Below are positions 33,015-41,500 of a stretch of DNA of 64,000 nucleotides, in pieces. The position numbers were made by a program, and so were the translations under genes. Under the pieces are notes generated by a model that made no database searches, had not been told where the DNA came from, and saw only the letters and a list, made by a program, of their open reading frames with translations. The number at the start of each line of letters is the position of its first letter. The stretch's first letter is position 1. Origin of the DNA: Paraburkholderia sp. BCC1885 (GTDB lineage Bacteria; Pseudomonadota; Gammaproteobacteria; Burkholderiales; Burkholderiaceae); the NCBI RefSeq assembly GCF_900996235.1, contig NZ_CAAJGM010000241.1, positions 186,001-250,000 of the forward strand, written 5' to 3'.

Positions 33015-35885
33015 ATGGTTGACCCGTCCACGCACCGAAACCCGGCTGTCAACATAGCCCCGGGTGCGCCGACGATCGAGGCCCAGCTGCAAGCCATGCG
33101 GGACGGTTGCGAGCCCTGGGCCAGACAATGGGCGTGGTATCGCGCGGGCGAGCAGTTGCACCTCGCCGGCCAGGGCGACGCGCCGCCCGAATGGCCGCAA
33201 AGTATCTCCTATGAACGGCTGACGCAGCTGTGCGCCGAACGCGGCTGGCACCGCTGGCCGACGGGATTTGGCGAGAGCGTGCTGGGCTGGCTCGTTGCGC
33301 CCGCCGCCTTCGACAACGACGCGTCCTTGCGCGAATGCGCCCGCACGCTCGGTGAGCGCGCGCAGACCGACGCCCTTGCGCGGGCCCAGAACACGCAGCG
33401 CGTGCTCTACGAGATTGCCTATCTGGCGAGTTCGGTGCCTGATCGCGCGCAGTTTCTGCAGCGCGTACACGAACGTCTCGGCACGCTGATCGACGCCGAG
33501 AATTTCTACCTCGCGCTCTACGACCGCAAGAGCAACCGGATCACCTATCCGTATTATGTCGACGTGATCGACACCGATGTCATCGAAGCAGAAAACTTCG
33601 ACATCCTGAATCCCGAGCGCCTGTCGATGACGGCATACGTGCTGACCACCGGTCAGCCGCTACTCGTCAATGCCGCGATGATCCGCGACGCCGAAGCCGA
33701 GGGGATGTTCTATCCGATCGGCGGCGACCGTCCCGAGTTCTGGATGGGCGCGCCGCTGAAAAACGCATCGGACGAAGTGTTCGGCGTCATCGCGATGCAG
33801 GTGTACGACGTCTCCCGCATCTACAGTGCCGAGGATCGCGCGCTCTTCCTCGTGGTCGCGCGGCACGTGGCCATGGCGCTGGACCGGATCCTGCACCGCG
33901 CCGATCTCGAGGAAAAGGTCGCGCGCCGCACTTCCGAGTTGTCGCGCGTGAACGAGGCATTGCGCCAAGGCATCGCCGAACGGGAACGCGCCGAACATCT
34001 GCAAGCCACGCTGTTCCAGATTGCCGAACTGTCCAGCCGCCCTGGCGACATGGTGGAGTTTTTTCGCAGTCTGCATCACATCGTCGGCGAGTTGCTGGAC
34101 GCGCACAATTTCTATATCGCGCTTTTCGATACCGAAACGCAGATCGTCTCGTTTCCGTACTACGTCGACGAACGCATTCACGAAACGCCGATGCCGCGCC
34201 TCGGCAAGCGCGGCCTGACCGAATATGTAATCCGCCAGCGCCGTCCGTGCCTGATCGATTCGGATGAAGCGTTACGCCTGATCGTCGACGGTGAAGTGGA
34301 CATGGTGCGCCAGAACGTGCTGCTCTCCTCGTGGCTCGGCGTGCCGTTGTTCGACGGCGACGACGTGCGCGGCATGCTCGCCGTGCAAAGCTACGATTCG
34401 CTCGTGCGCTATTCGCAGCGCGACCAGGAACTGCTGACGTTCGTCTCGCGCCATATCGACACGGCGCTTTCGCGCCGCCGCGCTGCCGATGCACTACACG
34501 CGGCCAATGCCGAACTCGAAGCCCGCGTGCAGATCCGCACGCGCGAACTCGACAACGCCAATGCCCGCCTCGTGCACGAGAATTCGCACGACGCTCTCAC
34601 AGGGCTGCCTAACCGCAGCCATCTGATGCAGCGCCTGCGGACCGCGTGGTATGCGTATTGCGAGGACGGCCGCGAGGTCACCGTCATGTTCATCGATCTG
34701 GATCGCTTCAAGATCGTCAACGACAGCCTGGGTCATCATTTCGGCGACATGCTGCTCGTGCAGGCGGCGGCGCGTCTGCGCGGCTGCCTGCGAGCGACCG
34801 ATCTGCTGGCGCGGCTTGGCGGCGACGAGTTTGCGATCCTTTCGCCGGATGCTTCGTTATGCGATGCAGTGGCCATCGCGGAACGCATTCTGGTGGCATT
34901 CGACCTGCCCTTCGACATCGACGAGCACGTAGTGTTTTCGTCATGCAGCATCGGCATTGTGAATGCCGACAGCCAATATCACACCAAGCCGGCCGATCTG
35001 TTGCGCGACGCCGATATCGCCATGTATCGCGTGAAAAACGCGGGCCGCGACAACTTCATGGTCTTCAATCATGAACTGCGCCGCGAGGTGCTGGACCAGG
35101 TGGAACGCGAAGGCGCATTGCGCAACGCACTCAAACGCGACGACGAACTGATGCCGTTTTTCCAGCCGATCGTCGACGTCGCCAGCGGCGAAGTGGTCGC
35201 GCTCGAAGCGCTGATTCGCTGGCGGCAACCCGATGGGCGCGTGATCGCCCCCGGCGAATTTTTGCCTGCGGTGGAAGGCTTGCGGCTGATCGGCCGCCTC
35301 GACCTTTACATGCTCACACGGGTCGCTGTCATTCTCGCCAAGCAGGAACACGCGAACTGGCCGCCCGTTCACGTGAACTGCTCGAGTTTCAGCATCACGC
35401 GGCCGGAGTTCGCCGACGAGGTGCTGGCCTTGCTGAAACGCTATGGGGTGGCGCCGTCGCGCGTCTGCCTCGAATTGACGGAAGGCGCGCTGGTGGCCGA
35501 GCCGGAAATCGCGCGCAGCACGATGCAGCGTCTCGCGGACAACGGCATGTCGGTGGTGCTCGACGACTTCGGCGCGGGTTTTTCGTCGCTGAGTTACGTG
35601 CATCAATATCGCTTCAGCGGCCTGAAGATCGACAAGTCGTTCATCCTCGAACTCACCAGGAGCCCGCGCAGCCGGGCCATCGTCAGAGCGATCGTGCGCA
35701 TGGCGGAATCGCTCGGACTGACGCTGGTGGCGGAGGGTGTCGAAGATGCCGGCACACTCGCCGTGCTGCGCGACATGGGCGCGGCCCAGGCACAGGGTTA
35801 TTTCTTCGACAAACCGATGCCGCTCGAAGCCCTGTTGCGCTCGCCGCATTGGGAGCGCCAGGCGACCGCGGCCCATCGCCCATGA
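33015..35885 (+). CDS. GAF-GAF-GGDEF-EAL cyclic-di-GMP protein
   Basis: A 956-residue cytoplasmic protein from ATG 33015, with AGGAG about 10 nt upstream. Two GAF domains lie at about 130-292 and 316-489, each followed by a short coiled coil (DLEEKVARRTSELSRVNEALRQ). GGDEF is at 602-606 with an RATD inhibitory site five residues before it. EAL is at 731-733 (ALEALIRWRQPDG), with HVNCSS, LDDFGAGFSS, LKIDKSFI, AEGVED and QGYFFDKP, so the phosphodiesterase residues look complete. It could both make and break c-di-GMP depending on GAF ligands. No transmembrane part is seen. Confidence 0.95.
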   Translation: MVDPSTHRNPAVNIAPGAPTIEAQLQAMRDGCEPWARQWAWYRAGEQLHLAGQGDAPPEWPQSISYERLTQLCAERGWHRWPTGFGESVLGWLVAPAAFDNDASLRECARTLGERAQTDALARAQNTQRVLYEIAYLASSVPDRAQFLQRVHERLGTLIDAENFYLALYDRKSNRITYPYYVDVIDTDVIEAENFDILNPERLSMTAYVLTTGQPLLVNAAMIRDAEAEGMFYPIGGDRPEFWMGAPLKNASDEVFGVIAMQVYDVSRIYSAEDRALFLVVARHVAMALDRILHRADLEEKVARRTSELSRVNEALRQGIAERERAEHLQATLFQIAELSSRPGDMVEFFRSLHHIVGELLDAHNFYIALFDTETQIVSFPYYVDERIHETPMPRLGKRGLTEYVIRQRRPCLIDSDEALRLIVDGEVDMVRQNVLLSSWLGVPLFDGDDVRGMLAVQSYDSLVRYSQRDQELLTFVSRHIDTALSRRRAADALHAANAELEARVQIRTRELDNANARLVHENSHDALTGLPNRSHLMQRLRTAWYAYCEDGREVTVMFIDLDRFKIVNDSLGHHFGDMLLVQAAARLRGCLRATDLLARLGGDEFAILSPDASLCDAVAIAERILVAFDLPFDIDEHVVFSSCSIGIVNADSQYHTKPADLLRDADIAMYRVKNAGRDNFMVFNHELRREVLDQVEREGALRNALKRDDELMPFFQPIVDVASGEVVALEALIRWRQPDGRVIAPGEFLPAVEGLRLIGRLDLYMLTRVAVILAKQEHANWPPVHVNCSSFSITRPEFADEVLALLKRYGVAPSRVCLELTEGALVAEPEIARSTMQRLADNGMSVVLDDFGAGFSSLSYVHQYRFSGLKIDKSFILELTRSPRSRAIVRAIVRMAESLGLTLVAEGVEDAGTLAVLRDMGAAQAQGYFFDKPMPLEALLRSPHWERQATAAHRP

Positions 35886-35909
35886 CCGCGCATTCCGTTT
35901 TTGCGCGGG

Positions 35910-35963
35910 TCAGAAACGGTAGTTGATCTTCAGGCTCCCCGCTTGCGCCGACGCATGGCCTGA
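35910..35963 (-). pseudogene. Outer-membrane beta-barrel C-terminal scrap
   Basis: Read leftward just after the diguanylate cyclase stop, the bases give SGHASAQAGSLKINYRF-stop. A terminal aromatic strand ending in Phe is the barrel-assembly signal of outer-membrane proteins. Only about 17 codons remain. Confidence 0.4.
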
Positions 35964-35967
35964 AACG

Positions 35968-37059
35968 TCAATCGGCAAGCACTTCCACGCGGTTGCGACC
36001 GTTATGCTTCGCTTGATACATCGCGCGATCCGCGGCCTCGATCAGCGCCTGACCGAGCGCGGCCGCGTCGTGCGCGGCGCCCTTGATCGTGCGCGCCGCC
36101 ACGCCGATCGATACCGTCAATGCAATCCGCTCGCCGTGGTCGTCCTGCAGATCCAGTCGCTCGACGGCATGGCGCACGCGCTCGGCGGCGATCAGCGCGT
36201 CGGTGCCATCGCCCTGCAGCAGCGCCGCGAACTCTTCGCCGCCGTAGCGCGCAAGCGTGTCGCCGAGCCGCACCTGCTGCCGCACACACGCCGCGACGGC
36301 TGCCAGCGCGCGGTCGCCGGTGAGGTGGCCGTAGGTGTCGTTGATCCGCTTGAAGCAATCGACATCGATAAACAGGCACGCCACCGGCACCGAATAACGC
36401 GCGGCACGCTGAATTTCCTCGCGCAGGCGTTCGTCGAAATAGCGGCGATTGGCGAGACCGGTCAGCGAATCGGTCATGCCCATCTGCTTTAAGCGCTCGC
36501 GGTGCGCGACATTATCGAGGCTGGCTGTGACAATACTGGCGAAGCGTTCGAGAATGTCAGTCGCCATGCCGACCCCGAACCGCGCCGCATCCTGGCTGCC
36601 GAGACACAGATAGCCGGACACCTTGCCGCCCGCCGCCAGCGGCAGCACGATCGCGCTGGCCGGCATGGCAGGCAGATCGAAAAACGTCGCCCGCGACACC
36701 TCATCCATCTCGTCGACACGGCCGAGCCACGGCCGCCCCGTCCCGCATAAGCGCGACGCCGCCAGTCCGCCCGCGCGGCTAACCTTCAGATGCGGCGCGT
36801 CGAGTGCACGCAGCGCTGCGTGATCAAGCAGATCGCGCAGCATCGGCGCGCGATCGTCGAGCCATAGCGTCACGCTCGCCAGCGCGAACTCCTGCGGCAA
36901 ATGCACAAACAACGTGTCCAGAAACGAAGCGAAATCCTGCGCGCCGATCAGGCGCAACTCCACATCCTGAAAGCGCCGCAAGGTGCGCTCGTTGTGCTGC
37001 ACGGTATCGACAAGCGCGCGCAGGCGGTCGGAAAGCGGTGTTTGGGCGGGATTGGTCAC
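35968..37059 (-). CDS. Diguanylate cyclase with DUF484-type sensor
   Basis: A 363-residue cytoplasmic protein. Residues about 20-185 resemble the GAF-like DUF484 domain (FLDTLFVHLPQEFALASVTLWL, ATDILERFASIVTASLDNVAHRERLK). The catalytic domain starts TDSLTGLANRRYFDERL; GGEEF is at 273-277 with RLGD as inhibitory site five residues before. The active site is intact. It converges with the GAF-GGDEF-EAL gene, so the two c-di-GMP enzymes are neighbours but not an operon. Confidence 0.93.
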   Translation of the reverse strand: MTNPAQTPLSDRLRALVDTVQHNERTLRRFQDVELRLIGAQDFASFLDTLFVHLPQEFALASVTLWLDDRAPMLRDLLDHAALRALDAPHLKVSRAGGLAASRLCGTGRPWLGRVDEMDEVSRATFFDLPAMPASAIVLPLAAGGKVSGYLCLGSQDAARFGVGMATDILERFASIVTASLDNVAHRERLKQMGMTDSLTGLANRRYFDERLREEIQRAARYSVPVACLFIDVDCFKRINDTYGHLTGDRALAAVAACVRQQVRLGDTLARYGGEEFAALLQGDGTDALIAAERVRHAVERLDLQDDHGERIALTVSIGVAARTIKGAAHDAAALGQALIEAADRAMYQAKHNGRNRVEVLAD

Positions 37060-37281
37060 GTTTTAGGGAAGACAGCCCGTGGGCGGAGCGGGGTCGGCGG
37101 CCCCAACCGCCTTAATAACGGCTATTTTTGCGCGGTCTTGAGGGTCACAACTGCGTTCGCGCATACAGGAATGCGCGTTCTGCCGCGTGCACGGAGCCGG
37201 CGAAAGCACCCGCCCGAGCACATTCGCACTTTTTATGACGCGCTCTTAAGTCTGGCTTAATTTTCCGCTGCAACCATGTGA
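37060..37281. other. Intergenic region upstream of paired hairpins
   Basis: No coding region is supported between the cyclase start and the hairpins at 37282. The promoter of the cyclase gene must lie here. TTGAGG at 37138 and CATACA at 37162-37167 are a loose rightward promoter pair that could serve a short RNA. Confidence 0.35.
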
Positions 37282-37327
37282 CTCAACATCCCCTGTTGAG
37301 CCGCCTGAGCATCGGCGGCGTTTTTTT
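37282..37327 (+). terminator. Tandem hairpins ending in T7, intrinsic terminator
   Basis: CTCAACA-TCCCC-TGTTGAG (37282-37300) is followed directly by GCCGCC-TGAGCATC-GGCGGC (37300-37319), then G and seven T. No plus-strand gene ends before it, so it closes a short transcript or attenuates the gene at 37394. Confidence 0.8.
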
Positions 37328-37393
37328 ATCTTGAGGATGGGGCCGGCGCGTCGCGAGAGATGCAGCGTATTCCTGCGAGGGAAACCACACATC

Positions 37394-37651
37394 ATGGTTG
37401 AAGACACGGTATTCGAACATCTGCGGTCCATGCCCGGTCACGACTGGGTGCGCCAGATCCAGTCCTGCACGGTCTCGGATCCGTTGCAGCCGCCATGGGG
37501 CCGCTCGTACCGGCTGGTGGAATGGACCATGAAGCACACGCCCGATTCATGCCGCCGCGTGGTGCCCGCCGAAAGCACCCCGCTCGAAATCGCTCAGGCG
37601 ATGGCTTCGCATATTCCGGGACGCCGCTTCTGCCAGCACGGCGACAATTGA
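37394..37651 (+). CDS. Small hypothetical protein
   Basis: An 85-residue soluble protein starting MVEDTVFEHLRSMPGHDWVRQIQSC. It has a compact alpha/beta look (SYRLVEWTMKHTPDSCRRVV, TPLEIAQAMASHI) and no signal or membrane part. GAGGGAAA upstream is only loosely placed. It lies 67 bp after an intrinsic terminator, so it may be controlled by read-through. No family recognised. Confidence 0.6.
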   Translation: MVEDTVFEHLRSMPGHDWVRQIQSCTVSDPLQPPWGRSYRLVEWTMKHTPDSCRRVVPAESTPLEIAQAMASHIPGRRFCQHGDN

Positions 37652-37662
37652 CGATTGCCCGA

Positions 37663-37689
37663 TGGCCTAAGCACGCGGTCGCTTAGCCA
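37663..37689. terminator. Bulged hairpin between convergent small genes
   Basis: TGGCCTAAGC and GCTTAGCCA pair with one bulged C around an 8-nt loop. No T-run follows. It lies between the stop at 37651 and the GFA stop at 37725. Confidence 0.35.
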
Positions 37690-37724
37690 GTTAGCGGGCG
37701 GCGCGAAGCGGCATAGGGCTTCAA

Positions 37725-38093
37725 TCAGCGCGCCGCGTCGAACCGCGCATGCGCGCGAATACCCTGCGTCAGCGCGGGACTGGCATCGTCGAAGCATCCC
37801 GCGGCAATCGATACGTACTCCACACCTGTTGCATCCACAAAGCCGCGTCCAAAACTTGCACCACCGCAGTTACGGCAGAACAGATGATGTCCGCTGCCCG
37901 TTGCGGACCGATAGTCTTCCAACTCGGATTCGCCGGCCAGCAGGCGAAAATCCTCCGGTTTGACCAACGTCTCCCACGCGCGCTGCCTCGCGCAGATCCA
38001 GCAATGGCAGCGTCGACGGCCATTGTTGAGGTCGATATCGGCCTCGAAACGCACCGCGCCGCACTGGCAGCTGCCTCTATATGTCTTCTTCAT
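37725..38093 (-). CDS. GFA/CENP-V-family zinc protein
   Basis: A 122-residue protein from ATG 38093 (GGAGAA 6 nt upstream). The zinc-binding Cys pattern of glutathione-dependent formaldehyde-activating-like proteins is complete: GSCQCGAVRFEA, CHCWICARQ and FCRNCGGASFGR. Most members carry two zinc ions and have no proven reaction; some bind S-hydroxymethylglutathione. It diverges from the LysR gene at 38329. Confidence 0.9.
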   Translation of the reverse strand: MKKTYRGSCQCGAVRFEADIDLNNGRRRCHCWICARQRAWETLVKPEDFRLLAGESELEDYRSATGSGHHLFCRNCGGASFGRGFVDATGVEYVSIAAGCFDDASPALTQGIRAHARFDAAR

Positions 38094-38310
38094 GGCTGGT
38101 TCTCCGCAATCCCTTGCTGGGAAAGGCTCATAGGTGATGTTGCGGCTCATTCTAGGGAGGGGCTCCTGCCAACGTCGTGTCAGGAGGGTCGCCAGCACGG
38201 CGGGAATCCAAGGGACGGTAAAGGCGCGCACGGAGTTGCTCGCCATTGAATGCGTCCCGCCTCGAATTGCACGGCGCGTGCGCCTGTGCTCCAATAGCCC
38301 ACATCGAGAC

Positions 38311-38335
38311 TTCACATGCGTTCAAGGAATGTCAA
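38311..38335 (+). promoter_or_regulatory. LysR-type T-N11-A dyad overlapping the LysR start
   Basis: TTCACAT-N11-ATGTCAA. It overlaps ATG 38329 and is nearly identical to the site at 40938-40961, fitting autorepression. Confidence 0.6.
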
Positions 38336-39240
38336 TCCCGCTCGTCCGCCTGCCCTCGCTGGAACTGATTCGCGGCTTTGTCGCGGTCGGGCGTCGTATG
38401 AGCATTACCCTGGCGGCGCAGGATCTATGCGTTACGCAATCCGCCGTCAGCAGGCAGATTCATGCGCTTGAAGAACAGCTTGGGGTGAAACTGCTGGTGC
38501 GCGGCCACCGCGCCATCCACTTCACTGCCGAGGGCGAGCGGCTTTTTCGCAGCGCGGACGGCGCGGTGCAACAGATGCAGGATGTCGTCGGCGAAATCAG
38601 CACCGGCGGCGTGCCGCGTCCGGTGACGTTGAGCGCCAGCATCGGCTTTACCGGCCTATGGTTGCTGCCGCGGCTGAGCCGCTTTCAGCAGCGCCATCCG
38701 GGCGTGGATGTGCGGGTCAGCGCCAACAACGGACTCGTCGATCTGCGCCGCGACGGCATCGATCTGGCGATTCGCTACACCTCGCCTGCACTCGCGCCCA
38801 GCGGGGCGACGCGGCTGTTCGGCGAATCGATTGCGCCAGTGGCGCATCCCTCGCTCGGGCTCAAGACGTTGCGTCTCGAGCGCGCCTTCGCGCAGCACGC
38901 GCTGCTGGAATTCGACGACGCGCGGCATCAGTGGCTGCAATGGCCCGGCTGGTTTGCCGCGCACGGCATGGCGCCCGTGAAACCACACGGCGTCCTGCAT
39001 TTCAACCAGTACGACCAGGTGATCCAGGCGGCGCTTGCCGGTCATGGCATCGCACTCGGGCGGCTCGAACTGATTCAGCCGCTGCTCGCGACACAGCAGT
39101 TGATCCAGCTGGCGCCCGCGCTCGAAGCAAGCGAAACCAGCCACGCCTACTGGCTGATTCACGGCGAGGACGAGCCGCGCGACGCAGTCCGCCAGGTCGC
39201 CGCATGGATCGAATCCGAGTCGAAGACCGGCGACGCCTGA
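38329..39240 (+). CDS. LysR-family regulator, GcvA-like
   Basis: A 303-residue LTTR starting MSIPLVRLPSLELIRGFVAVGRRMS. The helix-turn-helix is ITLAAQDLCVTQSAVSRQIHALEEQLGVKLLVRGHRAIHFTAEG. The effector domain (TLSASIGFTGLWLLPRLSRFQQRHPGVDVRVSANNGLVDLRRDGIDLAIRY) is the GcvA-like type. The start has AAGGA directly against the ATG, too close for good translation, and an operator-like dyad covers it. It converges with the isomerase/CmcJ pair and likely controls it. Confidence 0.9.
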   Translation: MSIPLVRLPSLELIRGFVAVGRRMSITLAAQDLCVTQSAVSRQIHALEEQLGVKLLVRGHRAIHFTAEGERLFRSADGAVQQMQDVVGEISTGGVPRPVTLSASIGFTGLWLLPRLSRFQQRHPGVDVRVSANNGLVDLRRDGIDLAIRYTSPALAPSGATRLFGESIAPVAHPSLGLKTLRLERAFAQHALLEFDDARHQWLQWPGWFAAHGMAPVKPHGVLHFNQYDQVIQAALAGHGIALGRLELIQPLLATQQLIQLAPALEASETSHAYWLIHGEDEPRDAVRQVAAWIESESKTGDA

Positions 39241-39243
39241 GAT

Positions 39244-39879
39244 TCAGCCGCCCGCGCGCAGTCGTCCTGCCGCCCAGACCAACGCGTCCTCCAGCCGGTC
39301 GTTGCCCCAGAACATCTCCGTGCCGGCAAAAAAGGTCGGCGCGCCGAAAATGCCCATCGCGCGGGCCCGCTCGGTCTGCTCGCGCAACTTCAGTTTGTTG
39401 GCGTCCGCGAGCGCGGCGTCGATGATCTGTTGCGCCGGCAAGCCGCGCTGCATCAGCACCTCGCTGACCGCCTCGAGCGTATCGATCTCCCGGTCCTGCG
39501 CGAAATTCAGGCGCATGACGTCGCGGCAAAACGCGCCCACCCACGCCTCGTCTGCACCCAGCACCGCCACCCGCAAGGGCAGCAACGCGCGGCGTGGAAA
39601 CGCGGAGGGTTTGCGCCACGGCAGCGCATATTTCCGGCACTGCCGGTCCATGTCCTGCCACACGTAAGCACCTTTTTCCTTGTGCACTACGAACGGCGAG
39701 GTGTCATAGCCCAATGCCTTGAACACCGGACCGAGCAGAAACGGCCGCCAGCGAACCGTCACCTGATGCTGCGCCGCCAGCTCCTCGATGCGCATCACGC
39801 TCAGATAGCTGTAGTTGCTGCCGAAGTCGAACCAGAAGTCGATTGCCGGCAAACGTGGATCAAGCGTCAATGTGCTCAT
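39244..39879 (-). CDS. 2-hydroxychromene-2-carboxylate isomerase-like (DsbA superfamily)
   Basis: A 211-residue thioredoxin-fold protein with FWFDFGSNYSYLSVMRIEEL. Ser replaces the redox Cys, as in the glutathione-dependent HCCA isomerase group. WRPFLLGPVFKALGYDTSPF and MGIFGAPTFFAGTEMFWGNDRLED are standard. Known members isomerise naphthalene-derived chromenes; other substrates are common. It starts 12 bp after the CmcJ-like gene and is probably co-transcribed with it. Confidence 0.9.
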   Translation of the reverse strand: MSTLTLDPRLPAIDFWFDFGSNYSYLSVMRIEELAAQHQVTVRWRPFLLGPVFKALGYDTSPFVVHKEKGAYVWQDMDRQCRKYALPWRKPSAFPRRALLPLRVAVLGADEAWVGAFCRDVMRLNFAQDREIDTLEAVSEVLMQRGLPAQQIIDAALADANKLKLREQTERARAMGIFGAPTFFAGTEMFWGNDRLEDALVWAAGRLRAGG

Positions 39880-39891
39880 GGGCAGGATTCC

Positions 39892-40812
39892 TCATTCATA
39901 CACGACCAGACAGCGCAACTCGATGCTCTCGCGGCCTGGCGCATCCGCCGGCGCCTGGGGGTGATCGAAGGCCGCGTGCGGCGTGAAACGCGCCACGCCG
40001 CTCAGTTGCGCGTCGAACTGCTTGAATACCAATGCTTCGTGGCGGTCCATCGCAGAGAAGTACGCCCAGCGGTGCAGCGGCGAATGCAGCGCCACATAAA
40101 TTTCGCCGGTGCGACGCGGGTACCGCACGTCGCTGCTCACCAGATCCGCAGCGAGGACCGTGCGCGCATCGCAGACAGCGAGCGGCGTATCCAGCACCGG
40201 CCCTTTGATCGAGCGCCACACGTTGACGATACTGTAACGCCGCACCCGCGCGGCCACCGCGGGGTCGATCAGAACCCGATGCAGCCGGCTGCGCCCGGAG
40301 GCTTCCGTGTAGTCGTTATGGATGCGGCCGTTGGCGGCCGCCACGCCGTCCGCGCCGCGACGTCCGAAGGTCAGCGCCGCGCGTTGTGGCTCGCGCCGCC
40401 GCACCAGATGATCGAATACATGCGCCCGCTGCCCGCCCGTCACCGCAAGCGCGAGTTCGGACGCTTCCGCGTAGTAGATCGAGCGCACGGCTTGCTCATC
40501 GAAGAAGTCCTTGACGGCGCTGGGGGCGTCCCATAGCTCGAAACCCTCGCGGTCGATCGAGGTGCCGCCCGCGAGGCCGCGCGCGTCCAGGATCGGCATG
40601 TCATGCGTGACGTAGACGCAGTTTTCGCGCGGCACGCCAGCGGGCGGATCGAAGGCGTAGCTAACCGGACGTTCGTCGGTGGGGGCTAGATAGCTCAGGC
40701 CGGCGACGATCTCGTCACACGCTTCGGACATAGACGAGCCGTCGGAAGAAGCCCTGCTGCGCCGGTAACAAGGCACCGGTGGCGAGGACAACGATTCGGC
40801 AAAAGTAGGCAT
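39892..40812 (-). CDS. CmcJ/NvfI-family oxidoreductase-like protein
   Basis: A 306-residue protein from ATG 40812, where GGAG lies 5 nt upstream; ATG 40731 would give 279 residues. Family marks: NCVYVTHDMPILDARG, SIYYAEASELALAVTGGQRAHVFDHLVRR, GRIHNDYTEASGRSRL, YSIVNVWRSIKGPVLDTPLAVCDARTV, and a closing FTPHAAFDHPQAPADAPGRESIELRCLV. These are shared with CmcJ of cephamycin synthesis and fungal AsaB/NvfI-like proteins. NvfI is an Fe/2OG dioxygenase-type enzyme; His in HVFDH and HNDY could bind iron. Substrate unknown. Confidence 0.82.
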   Translation of the reverse strand: MPTFAESLSSPPVPCYRRSRASSDGSSMSEACDEIVAGLSYLAPTDERPVSYAFDPPAGVPRENCVYVTHDMPILDARGLAGGTSIDREGFELWDAPSAVKDFFDEQAVRSIYYAEASELALAVTGGQRAHVFDHLVRRREPQRAALTFGRRGADGVAAANGRIHNDYTEASGRSRLHRVLIDPAVAARVRRYSIVNVWRSIKGPVLDTPLAVCDARTVLAADLVSSDVRYPRRTGEIYVALHSPLHRWAYFSAMDRHEALVFKQFDAQLSGVARFTPHAAFDHPQAPADAPGRESIELRCLVVYE

Positions 40813-40937
40813 AAACACTCCGTATGGACGAACCGGCGAGGCATTCCGGCGCGAGCACGATCGCCGCGTCCGCTGACCTCTCCATTGCTCCATTGGAGCG
40901 AAATCGCCGCTCCGGCTCAAACGACATTTCGGTGCGC

Positions 40938-40961
40938 TTCACATGCGCTGCAGGAATGTGA
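40938..40961. promoter_or_regulatory. LysR-type T-N11-A dyad upstream of the CmcJ-like gene
   Basis: TTCACAT-N11-ATGTGA; the inner arms TCACAT/ATGTGA are exact. It is 126 bp before the ATG at 40812 and matches the site at 38311. Confidence 0.65.
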
Positions 40962-41083
40962 CTTCACCAATATGAAAGCCAAAAAATGCCACATAACGCC
41001 TTTATTTTGCAATCGTTGACAGTCGCCCGACGCGGATCGGCCTATGATCGGCCATCGATTCACGACGCTCAGGGTTACCCAAA

Positions 41084-41167
41084 ATGACCTATCCCTACGA
41101 CGTTTTGACCGCCGCCTGCCTGTTCATCATCGTGGCGTGCGCGGCGATCTTGCTGATCGTTTCCTGA
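41084..41167 (+). CDS. 27-residue single-helix membrane microprotein
   Basis: ATG 41084 to TGA 41167 reads MTYPYDVLTAACLFIIVACA followed by AILLIVS. It is a short polar start followed by about 20 hydrophobic residues, as in known membrane microproteins. AGGG is 10 nt upstream. TTGACA at 41016-41021 and TATGAT at 41043-41048 lie upstream, though their 21-bp gap is long. No family is known to me. Confidence 0.55.
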   Translation: MTYPYDVLTAACLFIIVACAAILLIVS

Positions 41168-41500
41168 CTGCACCGAGCCGCCGCGTCGGGCGCATTTCAC
41201 ATGCGTTCCCTGTAGCACGCCGCATCGCACCGCCATCCCGGCCTGGCAGCCTCACCACGCCAAAACGCGAGATCAGCGACAATGATCTGGCAACTTTGCC
41301 GCTGACTCCGTAGATCCGCCGTTCAGGCCACCTGCCCGCATGTGCTCTTCAAGCCGGTGGGAGTCGGCACTGACAATACGGCCTGAAAGCCTCCGGTCAG
41401 GCATGTTTTTCGCCCCTTTACCCTGTGCACCTCGCGGCCGGCAACGCCGCGCGGCACTTCCACTCCCATTGCATCTGCATATCGAACAGGAGATTCCCAA
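41168..41500. other. Intergenic region
   Basis: No gene is supported. A third half-site TTCACATGCGTTC at 41196-41208 matches the LysR dyads but lacks the right arm. The promoter of the SDR at 41501 must lie here. Confidence 0.4.

Noticed and set aside
34941..35876. 311-codon minus-strand frame
   Set aside because: Antisense to the GGDEF-EAL region; His/Arg-rich shadow translation.
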